Part shown: piece by piece, positions 1-5,800 of the stretch
How the letters are laid out: every line of letters starts with the position of its first letter
Numbering within the stretch: the stretch's first letter is position 1
NCBI RefSeq assembly: GCF_014696345.1
Contig: NZ_JACJPY010000050.1
Coordinates: 1 to 33,170 of the forward strand
Source: Pseudanabaena cinerea FACHB-1277
GTDB lineage: Bacteria > Cyanobacteriota > Cyanobacteriia > Pseudanabaenales > Pseudanabaenaceae
Direction of reading: 5' to 3'
DNA: 33,170 nucleotides
Translations under genes and position numbers: made by a program
Notes under the pieces: model-generated
The model's database searches: none
What the model saw: the letters and a program-made list of their open reading frames with translations, nothing else
Told to the model about the DNA's origin: nothing

Positions 1-98
1 AAGGGTTTTTCGTGCTTTCCCTACTTTTCCTTGCATTTTACCAGTTTTAGATCTCCTTGGATACCATTGCTTGTATGGTTTTCTTGTTTTTTCAGCAA
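1..98. other. Non-coding left edge
   Basis: AT-rich DNA with no supportable gene. It is not in frame with the DUF5615 tail that begins at 99 and does not resemble the corresponding part of the DUF5615 gene at 2172-2480. It is therefore the outside flank of the rearranged patch. A small imperfect hairpin (ACCAT/ATGGT near 63-79) is the only structure seen. Confidence 0.6.
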
Positions 99-116
99 GC
101 CATAGGTAAGATCATT
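99..116 (+). repeat. 18-bp direct repeat, left copy
   Basis: GCCATAGGTAAGATCATT is identical to 2427-2444, in the same orientation. It marks the breakpoint between the two halves of the DUF5615 gene. Similarity stops on the left side here and on the right side at the other copy. Confidence 0.85.
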
Positions 117-194
117 GATGACTTAGAATTATTTATTTGTTGTAGCGAGCCTGAAGAATATGAGGGTCAAGTTCTTTTCATACCTTTTTCTTAA
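99..194 (+). pseudogene. C-terminal fragment of a DUF5615 (PIN-like) protein
   Basis: Read from the GCC codon at 99, this stretch encodes AIGKIIDDLELF, then ICCSEPEEYEGQVLFIPFS and a TAA stop. That is the usual C-terminus of DUF5615 proteins (acidic helix, C/S-EP-x-E-W/Y-EGQV-x-PL-type end). There is no start codon or N-terminal part upstream. The first 18 bases are identical to 2427-2444 inside the DUF5615 gene at 2172, and in the same reading frame. That gene lacks exactly this tail. Joining 2172-2444 to 117-194 would give one complete protein. The fragment is probably not translated. Family assignment is from memory of the family pattern. Confidence 0.7.
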
Positions 195-259
195 AGTGCG
201 ATCGCCGCTCTTGTAGGATTCATTAATGAAATGTAACGAACCTCTTTTCTTTAGTCAAA

Positions 260-673
260 CTATTTTTGGCTAATCTCAAACGCTGATTCAGATCTGTAAA
301 AACACACATCGAATGCAGGAAAGAAATTCATATGTCCCAATATTAGCGGTGCATATTTATCTTGAGTCCAAGCAAAAGCCAAATCCACAGCAGGGAACTC
401 TTCAACAGTGGCATTTACAACCAAGGCACGAGCTTCAAATCTAGCTAAATTACCTCCTAATGGTAAGGACAGCTTTTGATTTTCCCAGACCGCACCCAAA
501 GCCAGACCCATTTCATAAGGCAAAACATTAACACTAGAGCCAGTATCCAAGAGACCCGAAACATTTAAGGATTGACCTTGATAAGTTAACGTCAATGGTA
601 AATAAGGAAGATTACTTAATGCACCAAGACTAGGATCTACCTCAGTGAAAGCAAATCTTACTTTATTAGCCAT
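260..673 (-). CDS. Retropepsin-like aspartic protease domain protein
   Basis: A 137-residue protein with a single retropepsin-type active site: LLDTGSS at residues 41-47 (catalytic Asp43), preceded by the short beta strands expected (PLTLTYQG). Near the end PLILGHMNFF matches the hydrophobic-hydrophobic-Gly motif of the fold. Like retroviral proteases, one chain carries one DTG, so activity would need a dimer. There is no signal peptide or membrane anchor. The start overlaps the stop of the upstream gene (666-887) by 8 nt, so the pair is translationally coupled. The natural substrate is unknown. Pairing with a tiny upstream gene suggests a two-gene module, perhaps toxin-antitoxin-like, but that is inference. 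Confidence 0.75.
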   Translation of the reverse strand: MANKVRFAFTEVDPSLGALSNLPYLPLTLTYQGQSLNVSGLLDTGSSVNVLPYEMGLALGAVWENQKLSLPLGGNLARFEARALVVNATVEEFPAVDLAFAWTQDKYAPLILGHMNFFPAFDVCFYRSESAFEISQK

Positions 674-683
674 GAGTCAATTC
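664..683 (+). repeat. 20-bp direct repeat, copy 1
   Basis: TATTAGCCATGAGTCAATTC is identical to 2016-2035. This copy spans the overlap of the two protease-module genes. The other copy is the point where the DUF433 remnant loses its normal N-terminus. Confidence 0.8.
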
Positions 684-887
684 TTGTTTCTCTTTCAATG
701 CTTGAGCAAGAATAGCAGCAGCCTCAAAAGAATCGTGTAAACCTTGTCTAGGTAAATCGTCCTGAATAGATAGCGGCACAATACCAGACTCTCTGAGCAA
801 CTCAGATACAAGAAAATTAAGCAACAACAGCTTATCGGAGTGAGACAATTGCCTAAGCATGGGAACAAATTGAGTAGTTGTCAGCAT
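666..887 (-). CDS. Small protein coupled to the retropepsin-like gene
   Basis: A 73-residue soluble protein with no family I can name. The N-terminal half is predicted helical and leucine-rich (SHSDKLLLLNFLVSELL), resembling the helical N-termini of small cyanobacterial antitoxin-like proteins. The C-terminal half is charged (AQALKEKQEL). The ATG is at 885-887 with no clear Shine-Dalgarno sequence. The 3' end overlaps the protease gene by 8 nt (ATGGCTAA contains the protease start and this stop). The context suggests a partner or regulator of the protease. Function is unknown. Confidence 0.6.
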   Translation of the reverse strand: MLTTTQFVPMLRQLSHSDKLLLLNFLVSELLRESGIVPLSIQDDLPRQGLHDSFEAAAILAQALKEKQELTHG

Positions 888-1027
888 ATTTTGAGAAAAC
901 TATAGATCTTGATTTCTTGCACTCAATCTCATTATAACATCACCTTCGCGCTAACCATCATCCCCGAAAGCACTCTAACTAGTCTTTCTCGTTGCTATGA
1001 TGAATATGTAGAGATTAGTACCCTGCC

Positions 1028-1189
1028 ATGAAATATCCTCTCCATACCCAATCTAAGCCTGTTTCAGGGCTTGCTGCGAAGAAACTGCTAGAAGCGATCG
1101 ACTCTGGTGTGGCAGTTGTTAATGATCGAATGATCGCTCTTGCAAAACGTATTGTCGCCCATCGCCGCAAAACACAAAAGCATGGCTAG
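1028..1189 (+). CDS. Hypothetical 53-residue protein
   Basis: The ORF runs from ATG at 1028 to TAG at 1187-1189. It encodes a basic peptide starting MKYPLHTQSKPVSG and ending in KRIVAHRRKTQKHG. It contains one HIP1-like GCGATCG site. It lies 59 bp upstream of xisH, on the same strand. No family is recognised. A small DNA-binding or antitoxin-like protein would fit the basic tail, but this is a guess, and the ORF may be non-coding. Confidence 0.35.
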   Translation: MKYPLHTQSKPVSGLAAKKLLEAIDSGVAVVNDRMIALAKRIVAHRRKTQKHG

Positions 1190-1248
1190 TTCTGGTAAGT
1201 TTGATGGAGTTGATTTCTCTCAAATCATCACAAATTGTAGTTATAAAT

Positions 1249-1665
1249 ATGTCTGCAAGAGATCTATTCCATGAAGCCGTCAGGCAAGCACTTCAAAAAG
1301 AACAATGGGTGATCACAGACGATCCACTAAAATTTAAGTTTGGAAACGTCAACTTTCAAGTTGATCTAGGAGCAGAGAAGATTGTAGCGGCGGAGAGAGC
1401 AGGAGAAAAAATTGCAGTTGAGATTAAAGGTTTTTTAAATCCCTCTGCGATTACCGATTTTTATTCGGCATTGGGACAGTTCTTGAGTTATCGCCTAGCC
1501 ATAGAAGCAAATGAACCAAATCGAACTCTGTATTTAGCCGTACCATTAGATGTATACCAAACATTTTTTCAGCTTGAATTTACCCAAACTGCTGTACAAC
1601 GGTATCAAATCTTGCTAGTTATATATAATCCAGTAAATGAGGTAATTGTGAAATGGATAAAATAA
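1249..1665 (+). CDS. xisH: XisH family protein (fdxN element excision-controlling factor)
   Basis: From the ATG at 1249 the protein is 138 residues and begins MSARDLFHEAVRQAL, as XisH proteins do. An in-frame TTG at 1201 would add 16 residues that do not fit the family, so 1249 is preferred. XisH has a PD-(D/E)XK nuclease-like core. Here the likely motif is D-L-G-A-E-K followed by AVEIKGF (residues about 40-64), with a later GQFLSYR helix. In Anabaena, XisH with XisF and XisI is required for excision of the fdxN element, but most xisHI pairs, like this one, have no recombinase beside them. It overlaps xisI by 13 nt, which implies coupled translation. Confidence 0.88.
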   Translation: MSARDLFHEAVRQALQKEQWVITDDPLKFKFGNVNFQVDLGAEKIVAAERAGEKIAVEIKGFLNPSAITDFYSALGQFLSYRLAIEANEPNRTLYLAVPLDVYQTFFQLEFTQTAVQRYQILLVIYNPVNEVIVKWIK

Positions 1666-1988
1666 GCAAATATCGAGAATATATTCAAAACTTGATGACT
1701 CGATATGCTAGTGGTGATGTATCAGATGAAGAAGTTGAGGTACAGCTTCTTTTTGACACAGAACGAGATCATTATCAGTGGATAAATATTGGCTGGCAAG
1801 AGTTAAATCGAGTCTATCGGTGTGTGATGCATTTCGACATTAAGGACGGTAAGATCTGGCTCCAACAAAATTTAACAGACCAGAACCCTGCCGAAGAATT
1901 AGTGGAAATGGGAGTATCTAGGCAAGATATAGTACTGGGATTGCAACCGCCCTACAAGCGACCATATACAGCGTATGGAGTTGCCTAG
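1653..1988 (+). CDS. xisI: XisI family protein (fdxN element excision-controlling factor)
   Basis: A 111-residue acidic protein starting MDKISKYREYIQNLM. Family hallmarks seen are the VQLLFDTERDHYQWINIGW stretch, RVYRCVMHFDIKDGKIW, and the end NPAEELVEMGVSRQDIVLG...PPYKRPYTAYGVA. Length is normal for XisI. The start lies inside the 3' end of xisH (13-nt overlap). XisI is the usual partner of XisH. Their frequent presence in large numbers without excision elements has led to suggestions of a toxin-antitoxin-like role, which is not shown here. Confidence 0.9.
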   Translation: MDKISKYREYIQNLMTRYASGDVSDEEVEVQLLFDTERDHYQWINIGWQELNRVYRCVMHFDIKDGKIWLQQNLTDQNPAEELVEMGVSRQDIVLGLQPPYKRPYTAYGVA

Positions 1989-2015
1989 TAACGCTATTCC
2001 CACCAAAATCAAAGG

Positions 2016-2035
2016 TATTAGCCATGAGTCAATTC
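2016..2035 (+). repeat. 20-bp direct repeat, copy 2
   Basis: Identical to 664-683. It supplies the ATG and first codons (MSQF) of the DUF433 remnant that follows, so it is a recombination scar joining unrelated sequence to DUF433 coding sequence. Confidence 0.8.
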
Positions 2036-2170
2036 GGCTCAAGTCGGGTAACACTAGATAGCCTCCTTGCTTCATATCACAATGGCTCCACTCCTGTTAC
2101 TCAAAAGCACGACCTCGCGAACCTAAGGCAGCGCTTGCTTGTTCGTCAGTTACAAAAAGAATCGAGATAA
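2024..2170 (+). pseudogene. Decayed DUF433 antitoxin-like gene
   Basis: The ORF is 48 codons. Residues 5-20 (GSSRVTLDSLLASYHN, then GSTP) match the GT/SRVTLD-x2-L-x-A-x3-G-x-TP core of DUF433 proteins. DUF433 normally has about 20-40 more residues in front and a YPSL...DVYAVIGYYL region after. Both are missing. The last residues (LRQRLLVRQLQKESR) resemble the far C-terminal tail of longer DUF433 proteins, so there seems to be an internal deletion as well as a replaced N-terminus. The stop is 1 nt from the DUF5615 ATG, the classical DUF433-DUF5615 gene order. It could still be translated as a short peptide. Confidence 0.55.
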
Positions 2171-2426
2171 AATGCGCTTTCTAACTGACGAGAATTTTAA
2201 TGGGGCTATATTGCGTGGTCTAATGAGACGTTTGCCTACATTGGATGTAATTCGTGTTCAAGACGTAGGGCTGAGGAATACTGATGATCCAGTTATTTTG
2301 GAATGGGCGGCGAATGAGGGACGTATCTTGCTTACCCATGATGTAGCCACCATTACGATGTATGCATATGAGCGAGTCAACCAAGGATTACCCATGACTG
2401 GAGTTGTGGAAGTGATTGCGACAGCC

Positions 2427-2444
2427 GCCATAGGTAAGATCATT
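2427..2444 (+). repeat. 18-bp direct repeat, right copy
   Basis: Second copy of GCCATAGGTAAGATCATT. It is the last DUF5615-like sequence in this gene; downstream DNA is unrelated to the family. Recombination with 99-116 would release a 2,328-bp circle carrying an intact DUF5615 gene. Confidence 0.85.
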
Positions 2445-2455
2445 TTTAATCTTTT

Positions 2456-2475
2456 CCACCCTTTCGTAAGGGTGG
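2456..2475 (+). terminator. Perfect 8-bp hairpin at the truncated DUF5615 end
   Basis: CCACCCTT (2456-2463) and AAGGGTGG (2468-2475) form an uninterrupted stem with a TCGT loop. The run of T residues lies before, not after, the stem on this strand, so it is a weak terminator for + transcription. On the minus strand a short U-rich stretch follows. It may be a small dispersed palindrome. Confidence 0.45.
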
Positions 2476-2570
2476 GCTAGGGGGGATCAATCAGTATTGT
2501 TAGCGAATGTCCAGCCTTTGCAAACAGTCTCTTAAATCTCTATTAATAATGAATGCTTGAATCCTGTTGA

Positions 2571-3077
2571 CTACCACCACTTAGTGCCTAATTCACCCTT
2601 AAATGGTCCGACAATATCTGACGTAATCCAGCCGCCGTAAAAGTCGCCTGCTTGCGGTGTCACTTGCTCTTCATCAACATAACAAGCATCCATTAAATTC
2701 ACATAGAAACTGCCGTAATGAGCGATCGCTGCAAAGCTAGGGTTCGGTTCAGGATAGCTCCACATAGCATTAGGAATATAGCGATCGCCGATCTTTACAT
2801 CAAAATAGCGACACCAGCCCTTCCATTCGCACCAAGTTTTACGAGGATTTTCAACGAGATATTCTAGCTTGATATCTTCGGGTGGAATGTAATACATCGG
2901 CGGGTGACTAGTTTCTAAAACCCTAATTCCTTTTGTGGTTTCAGCGAGAATAATATCTTGGCAAATTACGCGCAAGTTTTTGGTTGTATATTCCCATATG
3001 GCAGGACGGGGATAGTTCCAGACAGATTCTTGTCCTGCTTGTGGTTCGATTGGAGTTGGATGTGGTTGGATATTCAT
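2571..3077 (-). CDS. DUF427 domain protein
   Basis: A 168-residue soluble protein of the DUF427 (NTP_transf_9) family. Features seen are VWNYPRPAIWEYTTKNLRV, ILAETTKGIRVLETSHPPMYYIPPEDI and KTWCEWKGWCRYFDV. These match the family's Y/W-P-RP...S-HPP-YY-P-DV...WKG-A-YW pattern. The fold is a small beta barrel. The biochemical role is not established. The extra C-terminal segment (about 125-168) is typical of the longer cyanobacterial members. The gene is monocistronic by spacing: 90 bp downstream of the DUF5615 remnant (convergent) and 114 bp from hli. Confidence 0.85.
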   Translation of the reverse strand: MNIQPHPTPIEPQAGQESVWNYPRPAIWEYTTKNLRVICQDIILAETTKGIRVLETSHPPMYYIPPEDIKLEYLVENPRKTWCEWKGWCRYFDVKIGDRYIPNAMWSYPEPNPSFAAIAHYGSFYVNLMDACYVDEEQVTPQAGDFYGGWITSDIVGPFKGELGTKWW

Positions 3078-3191
3078 TATCGATAGATCAAGAAAAAACC
3101 CTACTTTTCAGTGGGGTTAAAGAATCGTTTTTAATTTGTTTTAATTTGTCTTACTTTGTTCTACAAGTCTTATGCAGAGGCAAAATTGGGG

Positions 3192-3398
3192 TTATAGATT
3201 TGCCAACCACCAAATCAAGCCATGTCCTGTGGCAACTTCCATGACTAGGAGAGAGGCGAAACCAATCATGGCAAGGCGACCATTCAATAATTCTGCGTAA
3301 GGAGTGAAGCCAGCCTTCTCACTTTCTTCAACATACATTTTTGGCTCGACTGCGAAATTGTTGAGAACACCACGTTCGTTAACTGTATAGCTGCTCAT
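3192..3398 (-). CDS. hli: High-light-inducible protein (one-helix chlorophyll-binding protein)
   Basis: A 68-residue protein with one transmembrane helix carrying the chlorophyll-binding signature [12 protein letters not shown] (about residues 37-48), followed by [13 protein letters not shown]. These thylakoid proteins protect photosystem assembly intermediates and chlorophyll biosynthesis under light stress. The N-terminal extension of about 35 residues is soluble. Start is ATG at 3396-3398, preceded by AAAGGAG on the minus strand. An HLR1-type motif lies 25 bp upstream of the start (3424-3441), consistent with RpaB control. Confidence 0.93.
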   Translation of the reverse strand: MSSYTVNERGVLNNFAVEPKMYVEESEKAGFTPYAELLNGRLAMIGFASLLVMEVATGHGLIWWLANL

Positions 3399-3423
3399 TG
3401 CTTTCTCCTTTGTTTTAGTTCCT

Positions 3424-3441
3424 TATGTAAAGAAATATAAC
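3424..3441 (-). promoter_or_regulatory. HLR1-like motif (RpaB site) upstream of hli
   Basis: The minus strand reads GTTATATTTCTTTACATA. It fits the HLR1 consensus of two (G/T)TTACA(T/A)(T/A) half-sites separated by 2 bp, with one mismatch (T for C in the first half). RpaB represses high-light genes by binding HLR1 near the core promoter in low light. The position, 25 bp before the hli ATG, fits repression if transcription starts close by. The start site itself was not identified. Confidence 0.55.
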
Positions 3442-3549
3442 AAAGTATTACAAACTATGAATCTAGCTAAAGACATGGATAGCTTAAGATGCTTACCTTC
3501 ACAAAGATATACAGGGCTTTGCACTGAATTTAAACCCAGATAAGAATCT

Positions 3550-5160
3550 TTAGTTGCTGAGCAATGCTTCGACAAATTCATAGCTGGAGAATGGGCGCAG
3601 GTCTTCAATGCCTTCTCCTGCTCCGATAAACCTAATGGGCAGGCCAAGCTGTTGCACCACAGCGATCGCTACCCCACCCTTAGCCGTGCCATCAAGCTTA
3701 GTGAGAATCACCCCCGTAATATTGGCGGATTGGGCAAATACCTCTGCTTGCTTCAGTCCATTTTGACCGAGGGTAGAATCTAGAACTAGCAAAGATTCGA
3801 TTTTGGCATCGGCGGATTTTTTATCGACAATGCGGCGAATTTTGCTAAGCTCTTCCATCAGGTTTTTCTTGTTTTGCAAGCGTCCTGCGGTGTCGACTAG
3901 CAATAATTCTGTGCCTCTTGCCTGTGCCGCCGCGATCGCATCAAAAACCACCGCCGCAGGGTCAGCATTTTGGGCAGGGTTAGCAATTACTTCCACATTC
4001 GATCGCAGTCCCCAACTCTTGACCTGTTCCACTGCTGCCGCTCGAAAGGTATCCGCCGCCGCAATTAGGGTTTTGTAGCCAGACTTAACACTGAGATGGG
4101 AGAGCTTGCCAATGGTTGTCGTTTTACCTGCACCATTTACGCCTGTAATTAACCAAATATTGAGTTGATTTTTTTCAGGAATCAGCATCGGGATCGGCTC
4201 ACCACCCTTTTGGGTCGCGACATCTAGCATCTCGCGCAGAATTTGCTTGAGATAGGCGATCGCTTCCTCTGGGGGCAGTACTTCCGAGCGCAATTTGTCC
4301 TGTAATTTGGCAATAATTTGATCGGTTGCCTTCACGCCCACATCCGCTTGCAGGAGCAATGCTTCGATATCATCAACGGCTTCAGGATTTAAAGGGCCTT
4401 GTCCAACGATAGATTTGAGTTGATTGACCAGTGATAGGCGAGTTTTGTCTAAGCCTTGACGCAAACGATTGAGCCATGTAATTTCCTCGGCAGAAATTTC
4501 TTCGGGGCGGCGACCCTGCGAGGCAAGCACTTCGGCTGACCAGATAAAATCATCATCAAATTTGATGGTGGCTTTGCGCCGAGGGGCAGGTTTAACTTCG
4601 GGCTCAGGGGCAGCGATCGCTGTCGCTTCGAGGGCGGCGATCCGCGCTAGGCGATCGCTTTCCGACTGCATCCAGAAGGGAACGGGGGCATCGGCATTTG
4701 GAGCAGTTGGTTCAATTATTGGTTCAATTATTGGCTCAGTGACTAGCTCAGTTTTTTGCTCAACTTCAGGGGCGATCGCTTCTACCAATGGCGATCGGTC
4801 TACAGGCTCTGTAATAGACTGTGTAATTTCTGTAACAACAGAATCATTAGTTTCAGGCTCACTCACCGCCGTCTCTGTAGCCTGAGTTTCTGTCGCTGCC
4901 TCTGAAGTGACAAGCTCCGCCTCAGTCGTAACCGCATCAGCTACCTCTGGCTCAGCCACCTCAGCAACTTCTGCTTGCTGCTGCACATTGGCATAGGCAG
5001 CCTTTGCCCAGTTCAATAAATCCTGTGATGCTGGGGGCGTGGCTGTAGCTTCAGGTTCTGGCGCTTGCTCTTCAGTGACAACTGGCTCTACAGCTTGATT
5101 TGGTTGATTTTGAGCATCCTTGTCATCATCAAACTTTCTCCGAAACCAGTTAAACACCAT
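3550..5160 (-). CDS. ftsY: Signal recognition particle receptor FtsY
   Basis: SRP GTPase that docks SRP-ribosome complexes at the membrane. The start is ATG at 5158-5160 (MVFNWFRRKFDDD), giving 536 residues; the in-frame TTG at 5178 is less likely. The first 170 or so residues form an acidic, Ala/Glu/Val-rich A domain of low complexity, with a tandem IIEP repeat. Then come the N domain and the G domain with GVNGAGKTTTIGKL (P-loop), DTFRAAA, DTAGRLQNK, TKLDGTAKGG and the closing GAGEGIEDLRPF. All GTPase motifs are intact. It is followed by hli on the same strand but with its own spacing, so a shared transcript is unlikely. Confidence 0.97.
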   Translation of the reverse strand: MVFNWFRRKFDDDKDAQNQPNQAVEPVVTEEQAPEPEATATPPASQDLLNWAKAAYANVQQQAEVAEVAEPEVADAVTTEAELVTSEAATETQATETAVSEPETNDSVVTEITQSITEPVDRSPLVEAIAPEVEQKTELVTEPIIEPIIEPTAPNADAPVPFWMQSESDRLARIAALEATAIAAPEPEVKPAPRRKATIKFDDDFIWSAEVLASQGRRPEEISAEEITWLNRLRQGLDKTRLSLVNQLKSIVGQGPLNPEAVDDIEALLLQADVGVKATDQIIAKLQDKLRSEVLPPEEAIAYLKQILREMLDVATQKGGEPIPMLIPEKNQLNIWLITGVNGAGKTTTIGKLSHLSVKSGYKTLIAAADTFRAAAVEQVKSWGLRSNVEVIANPAQNADPAAVVFDAIAAAQARGTELLLVDTAGRLQNKKNLMEELSKIRRIVDKKSADAKIESLLVLDSTLGQNGLKQAEVFAQSANITGVILTKLDGTAKGGVAIAVVQQLGLPIRFIGAGEGIEDLRPFSSYEFVEALLSN

Positions 5161-5301
5161 ACTCTTATTCTCACGCAATGCCTAAAGCTAATATACTACA
5201 GTGCCTTGCGCTGAATTAAAACCGCAGAGAAAGAGTGACTATACTTGGGGTCGCCACCCTTTTTCTATAGTTTTGACGAGACGAGCGACTGCTATAAATA
5301 T

Positions 5302-5336
5302 TACTTAGCAAGTACTTAGCAAGATTACTTAGCAAG
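5302..5336. repeat. Three copies of an 11-bp repeat at the hemerythrin 3' end
   Basis: TACTTAGCAAG occurs at 5302-5312, 5313-5323 and 5326-5336. The last copy contains the stop codon and final codons of the hemerythrin gene. The others look like duplications of the gene's end into the 3' untranslated region. Confidence 0.8.
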
Positions 5337-5738
5337 GCTTTCTTGGACACAAGCTCCAATTTGCGTATCAATAGTCAAAATGTGGCTAACCAGCCATTCG
5401 CTTAGCTCTTCATAGACTTTTCTAGCCACATCTTCACTAGCATCACTCTGGCGATATTGGTCATGGAGTTTGCCAAAGGTATCGATAAATTTGCGATGGG
5501 CGGCTTGGTTGGTTGCGGCGATCGGGCATTGATGCTTTGCCGCGCAGTTTTCCTCATTGCCAAAGTGCCATTCTGCATAAAACTTTAGGAATGACAATAG
5601 TTTTTTGATTGCAGTTGTACTATTGCCTCTAGCGATCGCCTCACCAATTTCGTTAGTAGCAGCAATTAGTTCTTTGTGCTGCGTATCAATCATCGGCACG
5701 CCCGTACTCAGAGACTCGCTCCATTCAAATTTTTTCAT
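5325..5738 (-). CDS. Bacteriohemerythrin-type protein
   Basis: A 137-residue four-helix hemerythrin with W6 and DTQHKEL (His21) in helix A, HFGNEE (His58, Glu62) in helix B, AAHRKF (His81) in helix C and SHILTID (His119, Asp124) in helix D. The family binds a di-iron centre and carries or senses oxygen. The helix C motif is normally HxxxH. Here the first His is replaced by Asn77, so one of the five His ligands is missing, a variant I associate with a cyanobacterial subgroup having the CPxAxxNxxAH pattern. It is monocistronic. It may act as a sensor or store rather than a reversible oxygen carrier. Confidence 0.9.
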   Translation of the reverse strand: MKKFEWSESLSTGVPMIDTQHKELIAATNEIGEAIARGNSTTAIKKLLSFLKFYAEWHFGNEENCAAKHQCPIAATNQAAHRKFIDTFGKLHDQYRQSDASEDVARKVYEELSEWLVSHILTIDTQIGACVQESLAK

Positions 5739-5800
5739 TTTTTTGTAAGTCCTAGAAATTTTTGTTGGTTTGACTTAGAGCGCAAAGCGCTATAACAACC

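Larger units (their letters stand above)
2172..2480 (+). pseudogene. DUF5615 PIN-like toxin-type protein, C-terminally truncated
   Basis: Begins MRFLTDENFNGAILRGL, the standard DUF5615 N-terminus, and continues with RVQDVGL, DDPVILEWAA and RILLTHDVATIT, giving the acidic residues of the PIN-like fold. The start at 2172 is chosen over an upstream in-frame codon at 2139, which lies inside the DUF433 ORF. After AIGKII (2427-2444) the family tail is absent. Translation runs instead through a hairpin to give FNLFHPFVRVG and stop, 102 residues in all. The missing tail is found at 117-194. Proteins of this family pair with DUF433 and are proposed toxins. This copy is probably inactive unless the ends are rejoined. 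Confidence 0.75.

Noticed and set aside
99-2444. Insertion sequence
   Set aside because: No transposase, no terminal inverted repeats, and gene halves lie inside rather than outside the direct repeats.
2984-3244. 86-codon + strand frame between DUF427 and hli
   Set aside because: Overlaps the ends of two supported minus-strand genes and has no recognisable domain.
3423-3647. 74-codon minus-strand frame after ftsY
   Set aside because: Out-of-frame overlap with the end of ftsY and the hli promoter.
4469-4885. 138-codon + strand frame over the ftsY acidic domain
   Set aside because: Ser/Gly/Ala low complexity arises from the reverse of Glu/Ala/Val codons; not a gene.
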